Assembly (NCBI GenBank): GCA_003415625.1
Contig: PYIU01000001.1
Coordinates: 1,798,001-1,862,000 of the forward strand
Source: Aquanectria penicillioides
Taxonomy: Eukaryota > Ascomycota > Sordariomycetes > Hypocreales > Nectriaceae
Length of the DNA: 64,000 bases
Direction: 5' to 3'
The notes below the pieces were generated by a model. The model saw nothing but the letters and a program-made list of their open reading frames with translations. It had not been told where the DNA came from and did not search any database. Of the stretch, positions 12,716 through 25,900 are shown piece by piece; position 1 is the stretch's first letter, and each line of letters opens with the position of its first letter. The position numbers and the translations under genes were made by a program.

Positions 12716-15700
12716 ATGCCACTCATGTCTTCTAGAATCACCAGATCCTCGGCTCGTCAAGCAGCGAGCCAGGCAGCCCAATCATCCGCTCCTGCTCCTC
12801 CTGCTGCCCCAGCTCCCGCTGCTGACGTCCCGACCGCACCTGCTGCCACCCCATCCTCCCGAAAGCGAAAGGGCCTTGCTACCGAAACAAGCCCCTCTGC
12901 CACATCTCAATCCGGTTCTTCGGGTCGACGGTCCAAGAGACAAAAGATCCCCGAAGCCTCTCCGTTCGCCTCAAACAACCCCCTCCACCCAGGTCTCGGA
13001 GGAAGGGAAAGACACCCGCAGATATGGATAGCCCCGAGTGAGTTGGAGCCTTGCCAATGCCAGATTACCAAGCTGGTCATGGAATCGTTCTGCATGTACC
13101 CATCGGAGCTAACATTTCGCAGTAACGGACTTCCAGGGCCCGCAAATGCCAACGAATCCTCCACAGCATCTGCGTCATCAAGCCGAAAGTCAAGTCGAAC
13201 CAAGAAGCCTGCGGGTAACCCACAAGGTTGGTATTTCCTTTGGTAGCCTAGTTTCTAGGTGTTCATTTATACATGAGTGGACGACAAACATTAACCATGC
13301 CCATAGACCAGACTCCAGCCCCCACACTTTCCACTCGGAGGTCCAAAAGGAACTTGAATAATGCAGCCGATCAAGATACCCTGATGACTGGTACCGATGA
13401 GAATAAGGACCCAGGTCCTCCCCCACCCCCACCCGCCGATCACCATGACGATGACGATAGCGAAGACAACGACGAGGACGATGGAGAGGAGCAGCGCCGA
13501 AGATACGACGAGGACGATGATGACGATGACGACGACGACGACGACGACCCCTTTGGCGGATTTGGTGGTCCAGCAGGAAGTCTGTCTAGCACTCTGAGAG
13601 CGCTGACCGGGATGATGTCGGGTCTCACATCTAGATTGCGGGAACTTCTCCATAACCTGCGGCAAGATGATCTCTCTGTGCAGTTGATTGCTCTCCAAGA
13701 ATTGTCGGAGATTCTCTTGGTATCCAACGAAGACAATCTGTCTGGCCACTTCGCTCCTGATGCCTTCGTCAAGGAGCTGGTCATTTTGATGAACAAGGAG
13801 GAAAGCCCGGAGATTATGCTTCTTGCTTGCCGCTGTCTCGCAAACCTCATGGAGGCACTCCCTGCCAGTGTGGCCAACGTTGTCTATGGAAACGCCGTCC
13901 CAGTTTTGTGCCAAAAGCTCCTGGAGATTTCCTTCATCGACCTGGCCGAACAAGCTCTTAGCACACTGGAGAAGATTTCCGTTGAATATCCTACCAGCAT
14001 TGTCCGTGAAGGAGGATTGACAGCCTGTCTTTCCTATCTTGACTTTTTCGCCACTGGCACTCAAAGGACCGCAGTTACTACTGCAGCAAACTGCTGCCGC
14101 AGCATTCCAGAGGACTCGTTTGGAGTGGTTCGGGATGTCATGCCTACTCTCCTTAACGTTTTGAGCAGCAACGACCAGCGGGTAGTAGAACAGGCATCCC
14201 TCTGCGTATCCGGAATCGTCGAGAGCTTCAAATATCACCCAAACAAGCTCGAGGAATTGGTCAGCGTTGACCTACTGCAGGCTGTCCTGCGACTTCTCGT
14301 CCCTGGCACAACCAACATGATTAGCTCCAACATCCACACTCAGTTCCTTCGTGTCCTGGCCTTTACCGCTCGTGCAAGCCCCCGTCTTTCTGCCGAACTC
14401 TTTAAGCTTAATGTTGTGGAGACACTCTATCAGATTCTTACTGGTGTCTCGCCTCCCAGTGGCACCGAGGATGTCGCCTCGAAGCTTGACAGTGTGGTCA
14501 TTATGCAGGCACTTATCCACCGCCCCCGAGAGCAGATTATTGAAACCCTTAATGTCATTTGCGAACTTCTCCCCAGCTTACCTCGGAACGCTGACCCAGC
14601 TTATGGCGATTTCGTGGAGCTTCAAACTACGACAGAGCCCATTACTCCCTCGTCTGGTGGTGGACGCCGAAGGACTGCCAATGACAAGCGCATAGAGCTT
14701 CTGGAGGAATGCAAGGATGAAGTGCGCCGATTTGCACTCATCATCTTTCCTACCCTTACCGATGCCTTCTCTAGCACTGTCAACCTAAGCGTTCGCCAGA
14801 AGGTGCTGACAGCGCAGCTGAAGATGCTGTCGAACCTCGACGAGGATATTCTGGTGGAAGCCTTGACTCCCGTTCCCTACGCATCGTTCTTGGCCTCGAT
14901 CTTGTCACAACAAGACCACCCTTCTCTCGTGATGCTGGGCCTGCAAGCTACCGAGCTGTTGCTTAGCCGACTGGACAAGATCTACAGATACCAGTTCTAC
15001 CGCGAAGGCGTTTTCTTGGAGATAACTAAGATTGCGAATGAAGAGGACCCCGTCGAAATTAAGCCTGAAACCGTTGACGAGAATGGCGAAACCGCCGAAA
15101 CCCAGGCTGAAAACACTCATGAGTCGGGAGATAATGACAATGAACACTCATCTGACCAGGACTCTGAACATGACGAAGAGGAAGAGGAAGAGCACGAGTC
15201 TTCCGAAAACGATGACGACGAGGAGAACGAAAATGAAAACGAGGATGAGAACGAAGCCCATGGCGAAGACATGTCTCCAGTGAGCTCCCGAGGATCTACT
15301 ATGTCTCTCGAAGTTCCCCTACATCGCTATGTTTCTGACATTCGATCGATGAAGCCTCGGATTCGTGAAGTTGCCAAGAAATTCCTCGAGACTCACGAGA
15401 ATCACGAGACTGAGAGCAATGGCCAGACCATGAAAGCCAAGGCTACTCAGATTCTGGATGCTCTATCAGAGTTGGCCGGCGAGCTGGAAACGTACTATCT
15501 GAAGAGAGCCCCCGAATAGTTCCCCCTGAAAAGGGAACCGAGCTCTTCTCGAAGCTGGCCTCTTACTTTGACACAGATGTACTGGAGAGCGTCACCAGTG
15601 CAGAGCTGTTGGCCTCGGGTCTAGTTCGCGTCCTACTTGAGGTCTTCAGCAACCCCGACGAGGAGTTGGCCCGTTCTGCCCAGTCGACATTCCTCGAAGT

Positions 15701-18621
15701 CTTTATGGGCTATACGGTCAAGTCGAAGCCGAAGACAGCTACTGTTGAATCGCCTGCAACTCCTTTTAGTGTCATGATCCACAAGCTCCAGGACCTGCTC
15801 AGTAGATCAGAGCACTTCGAGGTTATTACCGTGCATCACAACACTTTTGACGGAAACCACAGTAGCCCCGCTTCAATGCTTGGCAAGCAGATCCGACTAC
15901 GTTTAGTTGCAGACGAGGACTCTGACATCCCTCGACCATACCGCAATATCATGGTCTCTATCCACGCCATCGCAACCTTCAAGTCGCTGGATGACTATCT
16001 TCGCCCGCGAATTAGCCTGACTGAACGCCCACGTGGTTCCCGTAGAGACGGTCTATCTCGAGCTCTTGCCGCCATGGCTGGCTCGGCTGGTATTCCATTG
16101 AGCAGTGCTGCAGCAGCCCGACTTGCAGAGCGATCGCCATTCGGTGGTGGCTCTATCCCACCTCCGCCCCCTCCACCTTCTGCCCCGACGCCATCTAGCT
16201 CTCGATTTGCAAAGAAGTCCAAGTCCCAGTCTGGCGCACCCGCTACCCCGGACCAATCAGCTGGCCCATCCAAGGATAAGAGTCTATTGCGACGATCCTC
16301 AAGACGACAAGCAGCCTCAGACACTCCTCCACCTTCGAGACCACCGGGAGACGATGAGGAGATGCAAGATACGCTGGAGTGTGCAGATGAGAAACAGCTA
16401 ACAGATGGCGAGGATACTGGAGAGAGCAGTGCGCTAGATGCTTTCGTCGGCGAACTGGAAGAAGACGTTGATGACGAGTCGACGCCAGATGATACTTCTG
16501 CTGTCAACATGGAGATCGCTCCAGGCGATAAGATTACTGCCCGGAAGGAGGACGGAACCAGAGTGGCCACTCCAACCTCTGGTGCTCCGAGCCGTAACAC
16601 CGCACCGCCTCCCCCTGGTCATGGTACACCCACTCCATCTACTTCATCACGGCCGATGTCGTATGCGTCGGCCCTTCAGGCTGTGCCTCAGGACTGGCAT
16701 ATTGAGTTCAGTCTCGACAGCAAACTCATTGCCAACGAGACAACAATCTACCGTGCGGTACATAACTCCACATCGAACTCGGATGAGCACCTGAGCCGGA
16801 GCATTTGGTCTGCGGTGCACCCAATCAAGTTCAAGCGCGTCCCTGGGCCACCACCCGCCGAAACTTTGTCCTTCGTATCTAATGTTGAGGCTGAAGGAGA
16901 GGACGAGAACGGCATTCCGCCTTCCTTGGCCAAAAACCCTACCACAGCATCCATTCTCCGACTACTAAACATTCTCCATGATCTCAACTCCAACATCGAA
17001 GACGTTTTGGTGAAGACCAACGTTATTGGTCTTAATGTTGAGCCCTTGTCTCAATTCGTCAACACGAAGCTCACAGCCAAACTTAACCGTCAGCTCGAGG
17101 AGCCCTTGATTGTGGCAAGCAACTGTCTCCCTAGTTGGTCAGAGGATCTGGCACGTTTGTATCCATTCCTCTTCCCATTCGAGACTCGGCACCTCTTCCT
17201 CCAGTCAACATCGTTCGGATACGCCCGATCGATGGCTAGGTGGCAGAATACTCAGTCCGCAGAGGAGAGCCGACGAGACCGCAACAATGAACGCCCATTC
17301 TTGGGCCGACTCCAACGACAAAAGGTTCGCATCTCTCGGCAAAAGATCCTAGAATCTGCGTTGAAGGTCATGGAACTGTATGGTGCATCACAAAGCATCT
17401 TGGAGGTTGAGTATTTTGAGGAAGTTGGTACCGGTCTAGGCCCGACCCTTGAGTTCTATTCTACTGTTTCTAAAGAGTTCTCCAAGAAGAAGCTCAAACT
17501 CTGGCGCGAAATGGACTCTAACGGACCCGAGGAATTTGTTTCCGGTGGCACCGGACTCTTCCCTCGACCCTTGAGTGATGAGGAGGCCACGACACCAAAC
17601 GGCGAACGTATCCTTCACCTATTCAAGATGCTTGGAAAATTTGTGGCTCGATCTATGATTGACTCTCGCATTATCGACATTCACTTCAACCCCATCTTCT
17701 TCCGAATCGGAGACAGTGCTTCTACTGGAGTTAAGCCATCTTTGGGAGCTGTCAAGAGTGTTGATCCAGGCCTGGCACGGTCTTTGAAGACAATCAAGAA
17801 GTTTGCTCTGGCCAAGAAGGCTATCGACGAGGACCCCGAACGGACACCTGCCCAGAAGGTGACCGACACCGAGAACATTGTCATTGACGACGTCGAACTT
17901 GATGATTTGTGCCTGGACTTCACACTCCCTGGATACTCGAGCATCGAACTCGAGGATAACGGAGCTCAGAAGCGGGTAAGCATTGACAACGTTGACTCAT
18001 ACTTGGAGAAGGTTATCGATATGACCCTTGGATCTGGGGTCCGTCGCCAAGTTGATGCCTTCCAAGTTGGGTTCTCGCAAGTATTCCCATACTCTGCACT
18101 CAGTGCCTTTACGCCTGACGAGCTTGTCACCCTCTTTGGCCGAGTTGACGAAGACTGGTCTCTCGAGAGTAAGTTTCCAAAGCGATTATTCGCATTCATG
18201 CCAGCACTAACAATTTGTTTAGCTCTTCTTGACTCAATCAAGGCCGACCATGGATACAACATGGATAGCAAGAGTGTCAAGAACTTGCTGCAAGTCATGA
18301 GCGAGTTTGATAACCCGCAGCGTCGGGATTTCTTGCAGTTCACTACTGGAAGTCCTAAACTTCCCATCGGAGGCAAGTCTTGGCTGACGGTTTGGCTATG
18401 TGTCATATCTAATATTTGCACTAGGTTTCAAGAGTTTGACTCCCATGTTCACTGTGGTATGCAAGCCCAGTGAGCACCCATACACGTCCGACGACTATCT
18501 TCCAAGTGTCATGACGTGTGTCAACTACCTGAAGCTCCCTGACTACACCACCTTGGAGACAATGAAGAAGCAGTTGTTTACAGCGGTGAAGGAAGGCCAG
18601 GGAGCTTTCCACCTGTCTTAA
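12716..18621 (+). CDS. ufd4: HECT-type E3 ubiquitin ligase UFD4/TRIP12 (two apparent frameshifts)
   Basis: Ubiquitin-fusion-degradation E3 of the TRIP12 family. Exons: 12716-13037, 13123-13226, 13307-18168, 18223-18372, 18425-18621. Intron 4 (18373-18424) uses a GC donor (GCAAGT). The N-terminus is disordered and basic. An Asp/Glu tract (about 13443-13550) precedes ARM-type helical repeats (about 13590-15000). A second acidic tract lies at about 15120-15280. The HECT domain fills the last 350 or so residues. The catalytic Cys is the TGT codon at 18517 in PSVMTCVNYLKLP. One base seems lost at about 13000 and one at about 15510. Adding both gives 5637 nt, 1878 aa, in frame. The ATG at 12725 (MSSR) is an equally possible start. 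Confidence 0.95.
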
Positions 18622-19403
18622 AACAGCCCCATCTCCAAAAAACCCTACATATGCCATGATGGTCTTCCGTGACCCTGCGGCGGCGTACTTACAACGATTT
18701 GGAACCATGACGACACGCACACACCCTCATACACATAGCTCACGACATCCGTACCCCTAACAAAATGCATGAAAACCACACTCATGCCCGCTTTGATGCC
18801 TCTCACGACACGAACACAAAAACCTTTGTTGATTCACCTGGAAGACGGGAATAGACTAGGGATGGTCCCTACGCGCTCTCACAACACAAATGCATGGCAG
18901 GGGTAATTAGGCGCAGGGATTTTTCCAACAGAATTGCAGGAATGAATTGGCATTGACAGAAATTTCCAAACTCTTCCGTCCCAAGGAGGCCGCGAGGGCA
19001 AAAGGCTGTGCAAGTATTTGCAAAGTGAAGTAGTTCATAGAGATGAAATTGAGTGTGCTTGATTTGTTGAATGATGGTGTTCCTCAGTGTGTGTGTGCGT
19101 GCGTACAATGCTAACTACGTACATGCGTGATGACTATCATGAGATGATATAGGAATAACATGCTTTTTCAATCTCTCCTCATCTGAGAGAATGTGCTTTC
19201 TTCCTCTCGATAAAAAAAAAACCCCCAACGCCAAAGCTAACAAGCTATTGAAATAAACTATTTGGACCTTGCAAAGCTTAATGATACTCGCTCTCACTTG
19301 GTAGTCATGTTGATTTCGTGCAATGAATACCACGGAACCCAAATGTGTGTAACATCACGGAGAAGCGACGGATTTTCCCACATCCTACAGCCTCCTGCAA
19401 AAC
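18622..19403. other. Intergenic region between convergent genes
   Basis: About 780 bp lie between the 3' ends of UFD4 (+) and the acidic nuclear-type protein (-). I see no coding signal. The stretch presumably contains both 3' UTRs and polyadenylation signals. A run of A (about 19211) is visible. Confidence 0.5.
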
Positions 19404-22400
19404 CTAGAGGTGCGCTTCGGGATCCTCGTCAGAGTCCCAAATCTCCGGGGGCATGCGCTCGTCGTCGCGAACCAGGCTGTCCGGCAGCATCTGGCTCTTG
19501 GTCAGGAGCTGAGAGGATGACGTTGAGGCGGCGGCAAGGGGGAAATCGGAGGGCATGTGCAACGGGGAGTCCTCGTGGAAGACGATGCTGCTCGAGGACT
19601 GGAGCTGCGGGTAGGACGGCGGGCGACGGGCTGACGAGGCCTTCTCGGGCGTGGAGGCTTGCGAGGCGGTTGTGGCCTGGGAGGGACGCACCGCGGCGGG
19701 GAGGTTGGTTTGGTTGGTGGCAGGACGAGTGGCGCGGTACGACGACACGGAGTAGGGAGTTCGAGGAGGACGAGCGGGAGGAGGTTTGATTGTGGCGGCG
19801 TCATGGGGAGAGTCCCTTGTGGGAGTGGACGAGGTCGAAGCAGATAGGTTCTGGCCCTTGTTCTCCTCTTCAGGGGTTGAAGGCACGAGGATGTCATCGG
19901 ACGTGGGGAACTGCGTTGACTGTGCAATATCGCTTTGCAGCTGGGCCTCAACTTGCTGCGAGACGCTTATGCTTGGCGTTGGCGTAGGGTTCTTGTCCTT
20001 TCGTCGTGGTGCAGCGGACGAGCTGGGGAACAGTTGCACGGGCTCATCCTCCTCAGCGTGGGAATCTTCATTGGCATTGTCTTCGTCCCCTTCGTTGAAG
20101 ATCGCGTGTCGCAGATTCCACAGCAACTGGCCAATGACCGCAGGCGGAAGATACACGTAGCGCTCAATCTTGCCGTGAACCCACTCCTCTTCGCGCATAT
20201 CCTCCTCATCAACGGGGTTGTTGAGCTCATAGACTTGGGGGAGGTTATATTGCCAAGTCCCCGTCCCTTCAGCTTCTCCTGGGTTGGCGCAAGCCATGAA
20301 CTGCAACAATTTGCCATCAAAGAACCAAAATCGGACAACCTGTGCAGGGATCTTGAAAGGCATAACGATGTGTGTTTGATAGCCTTCAATAACAGCATCA
20401 AGGATCTCTTGGTCAAGTGGGAGCAAGATATCAGTGCGGGCCGAGGCGGCTGGAAGGGCTTGGAGCGTTGCAAGGGGCACCCGTTGTGATTCAGCAGGCT
20501 GCGTTTGAGTGGCGCCCGGTGCAGCAGGCTGGTGTAGAGGTTTGCGGAGGCGACGTCTGTTGGAAATAGAGGGCGGAAGCATTGGGGGCGATGAGGGAGG
20601 AGGCATAGTCGTGGGCTGGGAGCTTGGAGCGGGTGGAAACGGTGGTGAAGAAGCTGAAGGACGTGGCCGTGTTCGGGACGTCTCTGCCGATGATGCCAGG
20701 ACGATGCCTTCCTCATGCTGATCTGCCAGAGCGGCTGGCGGTGTAGTTTTTGCAGATATATCCTCCCTGGACGATGCAATCTCATTCATGACAACCTGCG
20801 TCTCTGGACCCGCCGCGAAGCCACCTTCATCAACCTCCTCCTCAGTCTCATTCTCGTCGAAGACCTCGAAATCCTCGTCCTCGGCATCCGAATCAGGAAT
20901 CTCCAAAAGAACGTTCTTCCCTTTCTTGTTAGGTGAAGGCCTCTTTCTGGGCGTAGGACTTTCTGTCTTAGTCTTCCTGCTGCTTAGCTCTGTACTTCCT
21001 CCTCTGGGCCGGGGCTTCGTTGGTGTCTCCATGTCGTCCAGCACTGATGAGGTCTCGGTTGATGTAACCTTGTTGCCGCTTGGCGACCCAAACGCCAAGG
21101 TTCGCAAGGGCGTAATATTGCCCGCGCCCCAGCTATCTGTGGCGAAGGAGTCTTGAATCACTCGCTCTTTGCGCTGAGGAGTTGTCGACGTGCGAGGCTT
21201 ACCAGGAAGCTCCTTCAATATGGACCTTGGTGCTGTTGGCGACGACTTGTTCTTGAGGGGTGAGGCGACATTATCAGGCGCACCATACCGATTCATCATG
21301 GCGCTAACGGGGGTGGAGAGTTGGCTGGAGGAGGGGATTTCGTCTCGGGCGGACCGCTTGGCAGGAGTCTGTGGTACGATGGATTCTTGACTTGGGGCGT
21401 GATGCTCCGCTGCAGGGTCAGCCCGTGGTTGTGGTTGCTGCACTCTGGGCGATTCAAATCGCAAGCGGCGCTGTGTCGTCGAGGAACTGGGAGCCTGGCG
21501 GCGGCGCAGAGGGCTCGGACTTGTAGGGTCGTGGAGCCAATCCCGGAAACCATCATCATCCTCATCTTCATCTTCGGAATCCTTTATATAGAGAGCGTTC
21601 TCGGGGTCTCGACCAAGGAACTGCGTTAGGGTCTGGGTGTGATAGCTCGAGGTAGGGAGATCGCCGAGCGTCCTGCGTCTGTTCGACTGCTCCTTCTTGA
21701 CGGCAGGCTCGGCATCAGAATCGTCGCCCAGGGTCCTTCTTCGCTTGGCTCTATCGTTCTTGGCCGTCGCTTTTCTCGAGCCTGCCCTTCGTTTCCTGCC
21801 GCTCGAAACTGGTTCGTCGTCTTCGTCGTCCTCATCTTCTTCGTTTTGGGCTTGGCGGTTTTCCTTGTTTTCCTTATCCTCATCAACATTGTCATTCTCT
21901 TCGTCGTCATCGTCCTCCTGAACGTCGTCGTCGCTGTCGCTTAGAATAGTGGGCTCATGGTCCTCCTCGAAGCTCGAAACAAAGTCAATCTGCGTTAGTG
22001 TCTGCTGGCGCAAGGACCTTGCAGGGGCCACGGGTTCCTTCTTGCGCGTCTGCTTGCCGTACGTCCGGACGACCTTTTTTCGCGGTGGGAACTGAGCTTG
22101 CTGCTGGGCGGGTGTCGAGTGGTAGACTCGGCTTGGAGGGGGACGCCGCGTGAGCGGGTCTGCGGGGGCATCGCGAGGGCGGGCTGGCGAGTGCGCAGTG
22201 ACTTTCGCCTCGGGTATCAAGTGACGCCGGAATAGAGCGGTGAATGGAGATGCGTATCGGCGATGGAATTCGCCTCTGGTGCTGCTTATTTGGAGTGTTG
22301 AAGTTCAGGCTTCTGGGTTTCATGCAATCACTTAGCGCTTGTTACTCGGTGGGTGGTTCGGCGGGTGGAGCTCCCGGCCCCGGAACGTCAAAATGGCAAG

Positions 22401-22482
22401 CGCGAACGGACGACGCGTGGCGTAAAGTGGCCCTTGCCTCTCCAACGCGTTCAAGTGCTTCTACCCAATTGTCGTCGCACAT
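19404..22482 (-). CDS. Large acidic/basic nuclear-type protein, function unknown
   Basis: I join exon 1 (22482-22346, starting MCDDNWVEALERVGEA) to exon 2 (22281-19404) across a 64-nt GTAACA...GCAG intron, phase 2, giving 1004 aa. The frame of exon 2 has no early ATG, so an upstream exon is needed. This one fits phase and length. The protein has a QTLTQIDF motif, long Asp/Glu runs beside Arg/Lys-rich nuclear-localisation-like clusters, two RRRTLGD copies, a second QTLTQFLGRDPE motif (with HTQT, dynein-light-chain-like), Ser/Pro-rich linkers, one folded-looking block (about 21% from the C-terminus: PLDQEILDAVIEGY...VVRFWFFDGKLLQF...QLLWNLRHAIF), and a conserved-looking tail QLLTKSQMLPDSL. Related fungal proteins are, I believe, sometimes labelled 'AT DNA binding protein'. 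I cannot confirm that function. Confidence 0.75.
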
Positions 22483-22851
22483 GGTCAATTCGGAAACCCA
22501 CGCTGCCCTGCATTGGGCATGTACCTATGCATCGAAACGATGATGATGACGATGACGATGTGGAGGCTACCAATAGTTAATAATGGAAATGGGGAAGAAG
22601 AAAGGAAACGTCCGCAATTCTCCATCCGAAAATGTGTATATAAGCCATCAAGCTATTAAAACAAAAATCCACAACAAGACGCCGTTCGCGTCCCCCAACA
22701 TTCGATTCGACATGACATGACAAGCATACGTGAGTTGACCCTCATCTCATAGTCGAGTACGTCTCGTAGGTGTACTGGTACAGGTTTCATGATTTTATTC
22801 CTTCACCCTCTCGCCTCCATCTTCCTCTTCGCCGACAACTGGAAATGCGCT

Positions 22852-22876
22852 TGCTGTGCTGTGCTGTGCTGTGCTG
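22852..22876. repeat. Short (TGTGC)n microsatellite
   Basis: About five tandem TGTGC units lie in the short gap between the start of the acidic nuclear-type protein and the 3' end of SEC3. No function is evident. Confidence 0.8.
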
Positions 22877-22919
22877 GTGGGCGTTTGTTCATGACTTGAA
22901 ACCATCATCATAACCCATC

Positions 22920-25900
22920 TCATCGGAACGCAGCCTTGACTTCAGCACGAGGCCACTCGAACAAGACATCCCCGCCATACACATCCGTCGTCACTCGTCC
23001 AATTCTGCCCTCCACTCCCTCGTAGAATCGTTCGCACTCCGCCAGAACCTTAGCCACCAACCCTCGGCTCAGTGCTGGGTCATCAGCATCACCGAAATGC
23101 TTCTCTACTCGCTTCCGCAGCTGTTCAATACCCTTGCGCACTTCCTTTGCGTCGTAGTTGCCCAACACCTTGTTGAACACGTTTTTGCTGTTGGACGGCT
23201 GTGCTGCAATCGACGAAGCCGACTTGCCGCTTTGTAGTTGAGCCTCCATATTCTCCAAGTGCTCGAGCACCTTACCAAGAGGTCTCCTCATGACTGCATT
23301 GAGATAAAGTCCCATATGCTCCTTGTATGATCGATCTGCTTGCTCCTTCCATTCCTCGAGCACATCTAGTCCTCTGGTATCGATCTCCTCAATGAAATGG
23401 TTCATGTTTTCAATAAGCAGAATATGGAAGTTGAGGGCTTCCTTGTCTTCGGGGTCCGCTGACCCACTTGTGACGCTTACTGCCGGGTTTTCACGAGCAA
23501 TAACCATGAGGGAGTCGAACATAGTCTTTACTATGCGGTCGTATTCGCGGTCAACCGTTCGTCGTGCTGAGAGGTTTGGATCCGTGCTCGGGAGCATGTT
23601 CTCTACAGCTGCTGAGAAAGCCGGGAACACGCGGAAGAAGGAAATGACACCTTTTCGCTTGCTGATCTTGACCTTGGTATCTTCAATCGCTCGAATTTGC
23701 TCGTCAACAAATTTCTTGAACCGCCCCTCCAAAACTCCGTGCAGCTTTTGTAACTGAGTGTTGAGGAAATCCTGATTGGACTGGCTGATGTCGCTCAATT
23801 TGTCCTCCAAAGTTGCCAAAACACCAACTCCTTGTCTACATCACGGTTAGTTGATCGGTCCATTAGAGATTCAAGCAAGGTTCACTTACAGAGGATCTTG
23901 TCCAGTGACCCATTCCATGAGTCGCACCAGCTCCTGTTCCAAAAAAGTGAAAATCACTTCCATCGCTCGAGTGATGCGGCGAGCGAGATCTCGATCCGGC
24001 TCCATGAGGCGAGGTCGCCTTAGGTCGCCTCCGCGACGTTCACGGGGCTCGCTGGCTCCCACAGAATCGGGGAAATCTGTCTGCTCCAGGGTTGTTGCGT
24101 GGAAGAAATCGACAATGAAGTTCTGCTCCATTTGGATCAGGGGCAACAGATCGTTCAGAACTCCTGCAAAGACTTCATATGGCAAACTTCTGCTGTCGCC
24201 GACGGTCTTCTCTGCATGTGCGTTATTGCCACCATCGGTTCGAGGTGATCGAAGGGCTCGGGCCAGAGTCTTGCTTCGCTTCACTGTCAGGTGTCTTGCA
24301 GCGGTTGCAACACCTCCCTCCTGGTGCTTCTCATTTTGTGACGAGAAGAGCAAGTCGGCTTCCTCGCCCGTTAGCTTCCTCGCATTCTTTCGCCAGATAG
24401 CCACCACGTTTTGGAACTCAACCCTGTAAACCGGCTGACTCTTATCCTGGTATAGCTGGATCATACGGTTCCAATTCTCCAAGTCAACATCTCTGGCATA
24501 GAGCATCAATGGGTGGTATTTCCACAACACATCGCGGCCTAGGTCATGATGGGTCGAGTCGACCTTCCTGGATAGTGCTCCCTCCATCGCTAGCTTGGTC
24601 TCGTTGAAGGCTGCATCGATTTGCTTCGACATGAACTCGGTCAACCTGCGCATAAAAAACTGGCTCTCTTGAAGGTACATCTCCTTCTTTTCTCGTACAA
24701 TTCTCATTTGGCCATAGTCACTGTTGAAACCGTTGTGGTCTGAGTCCATGGCTGTCTCTTCGTTCGGATCATCGCCACTCAAAGTTGGATCAATCTTCAT
24801 CATGGCCTTGAAGAGGGTCACTAAGGTGGTCTCAACGTCTGTCAAGCCTTGAATACTGTCCAAAGGTGCGAGTCTCAGTGCTTCAAGATCCTTGGCTGAA
24901 ATAGCACATGTCTCAAGCAGAGACTCGAGTTCCTTCTTGAGTAGTTTCTGGTTTGCAGTCTGTACTTGAAGACCTTGACCCTGAGCCTCGATGTATGCAA
25001 TATCCTCCGAAAGAGTCTGTTCCACGTTAGCATTATGGCCATACGGAAACACGGCAAACCTACCGAAAGCTCAACTGAATACAGAGTGAGCAAATTGTCC
25101 AGCTCTTCACACTCTGCCATGGCAACGTCAAGACCTCGTTTGATGGCGTCTACCCGCTCGTCTTCTTCACGGAAGCGAGCTAGCCACCCACCAGCCTGCG
25201 CCCTGTTGAGTTCACGATCCACTTCAACCTGCATGTCATCGACATGTCGGGATCGCATTTGCTCTCCGGGCACCCATCCAAAGTAGTCTAGCCATTTGCA
25301 AAACTCCTCACTCCTTTCATCTAGAACACTTGGGTCAATACCCAATGTTTGAAGATATTTGACGTCATTGCCCGCGTTGATGGAACGACGCGTATCAACT
25401 TGGTCAGCCTGTTTGGCGTCCTTGGCTTCCTTGATTTGTTGAATTGGACCATGTGAACTGGTTGGCCTGCTAGGAACAGAAACTTTGACTTCTGGAACAA
25501 GGGAGCCGCGCTTCGGTGACTTTTCGGTCAGCTTGGGTGTTTCAGATGCTGAAGGTGCCTCATTTGGCGTCGATGAATCTTGTCCTGATTCATTAGGTGC
25601 ATCAGGGGCTCGAGTGCGAGCAGGCACCACACTGTGAATTCCATCAGGCCCTCCTTCAGCCTTGGTCTGAGCTTGTCGAAGACGTTCTCCCGCACCGCCA
25701 GGTCTAGGCTTAAATGCAGTGGCTGCGGATGCGGCAGATGCTGCTTTCCACAATGCACCAGCAATTTCACCCCTGGACTTCTTCGCCTTGATCATAGGAC
25801 CCAATCCGGGGCGTGACTCGTCAAGCCCCGAGGCAGATTCAGATATATTCTTACCCGATTCTTGGTCGCGGTTCTCGGGAGGTGGCGTGGCAACTGATCC

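Noticed and set aside
18169..18222. Reading straight through this segment of UFD4
   Set aside because: It is an in-frame 54-nt intron (GTAAGT...TTTAG). Removing it joins WSLET to LLDSIKADHGY; keeping it inserts a non-conserved peptide into the HECT domain.
22270..22323. ATG at 22323 as start of the acidic nuclear-type protein
   Set aside because: Its frame (MKPRSLNF...) differs from the main frame and would need an extra base removed. The exon starting at 22482 joins in phase through a normal intron.
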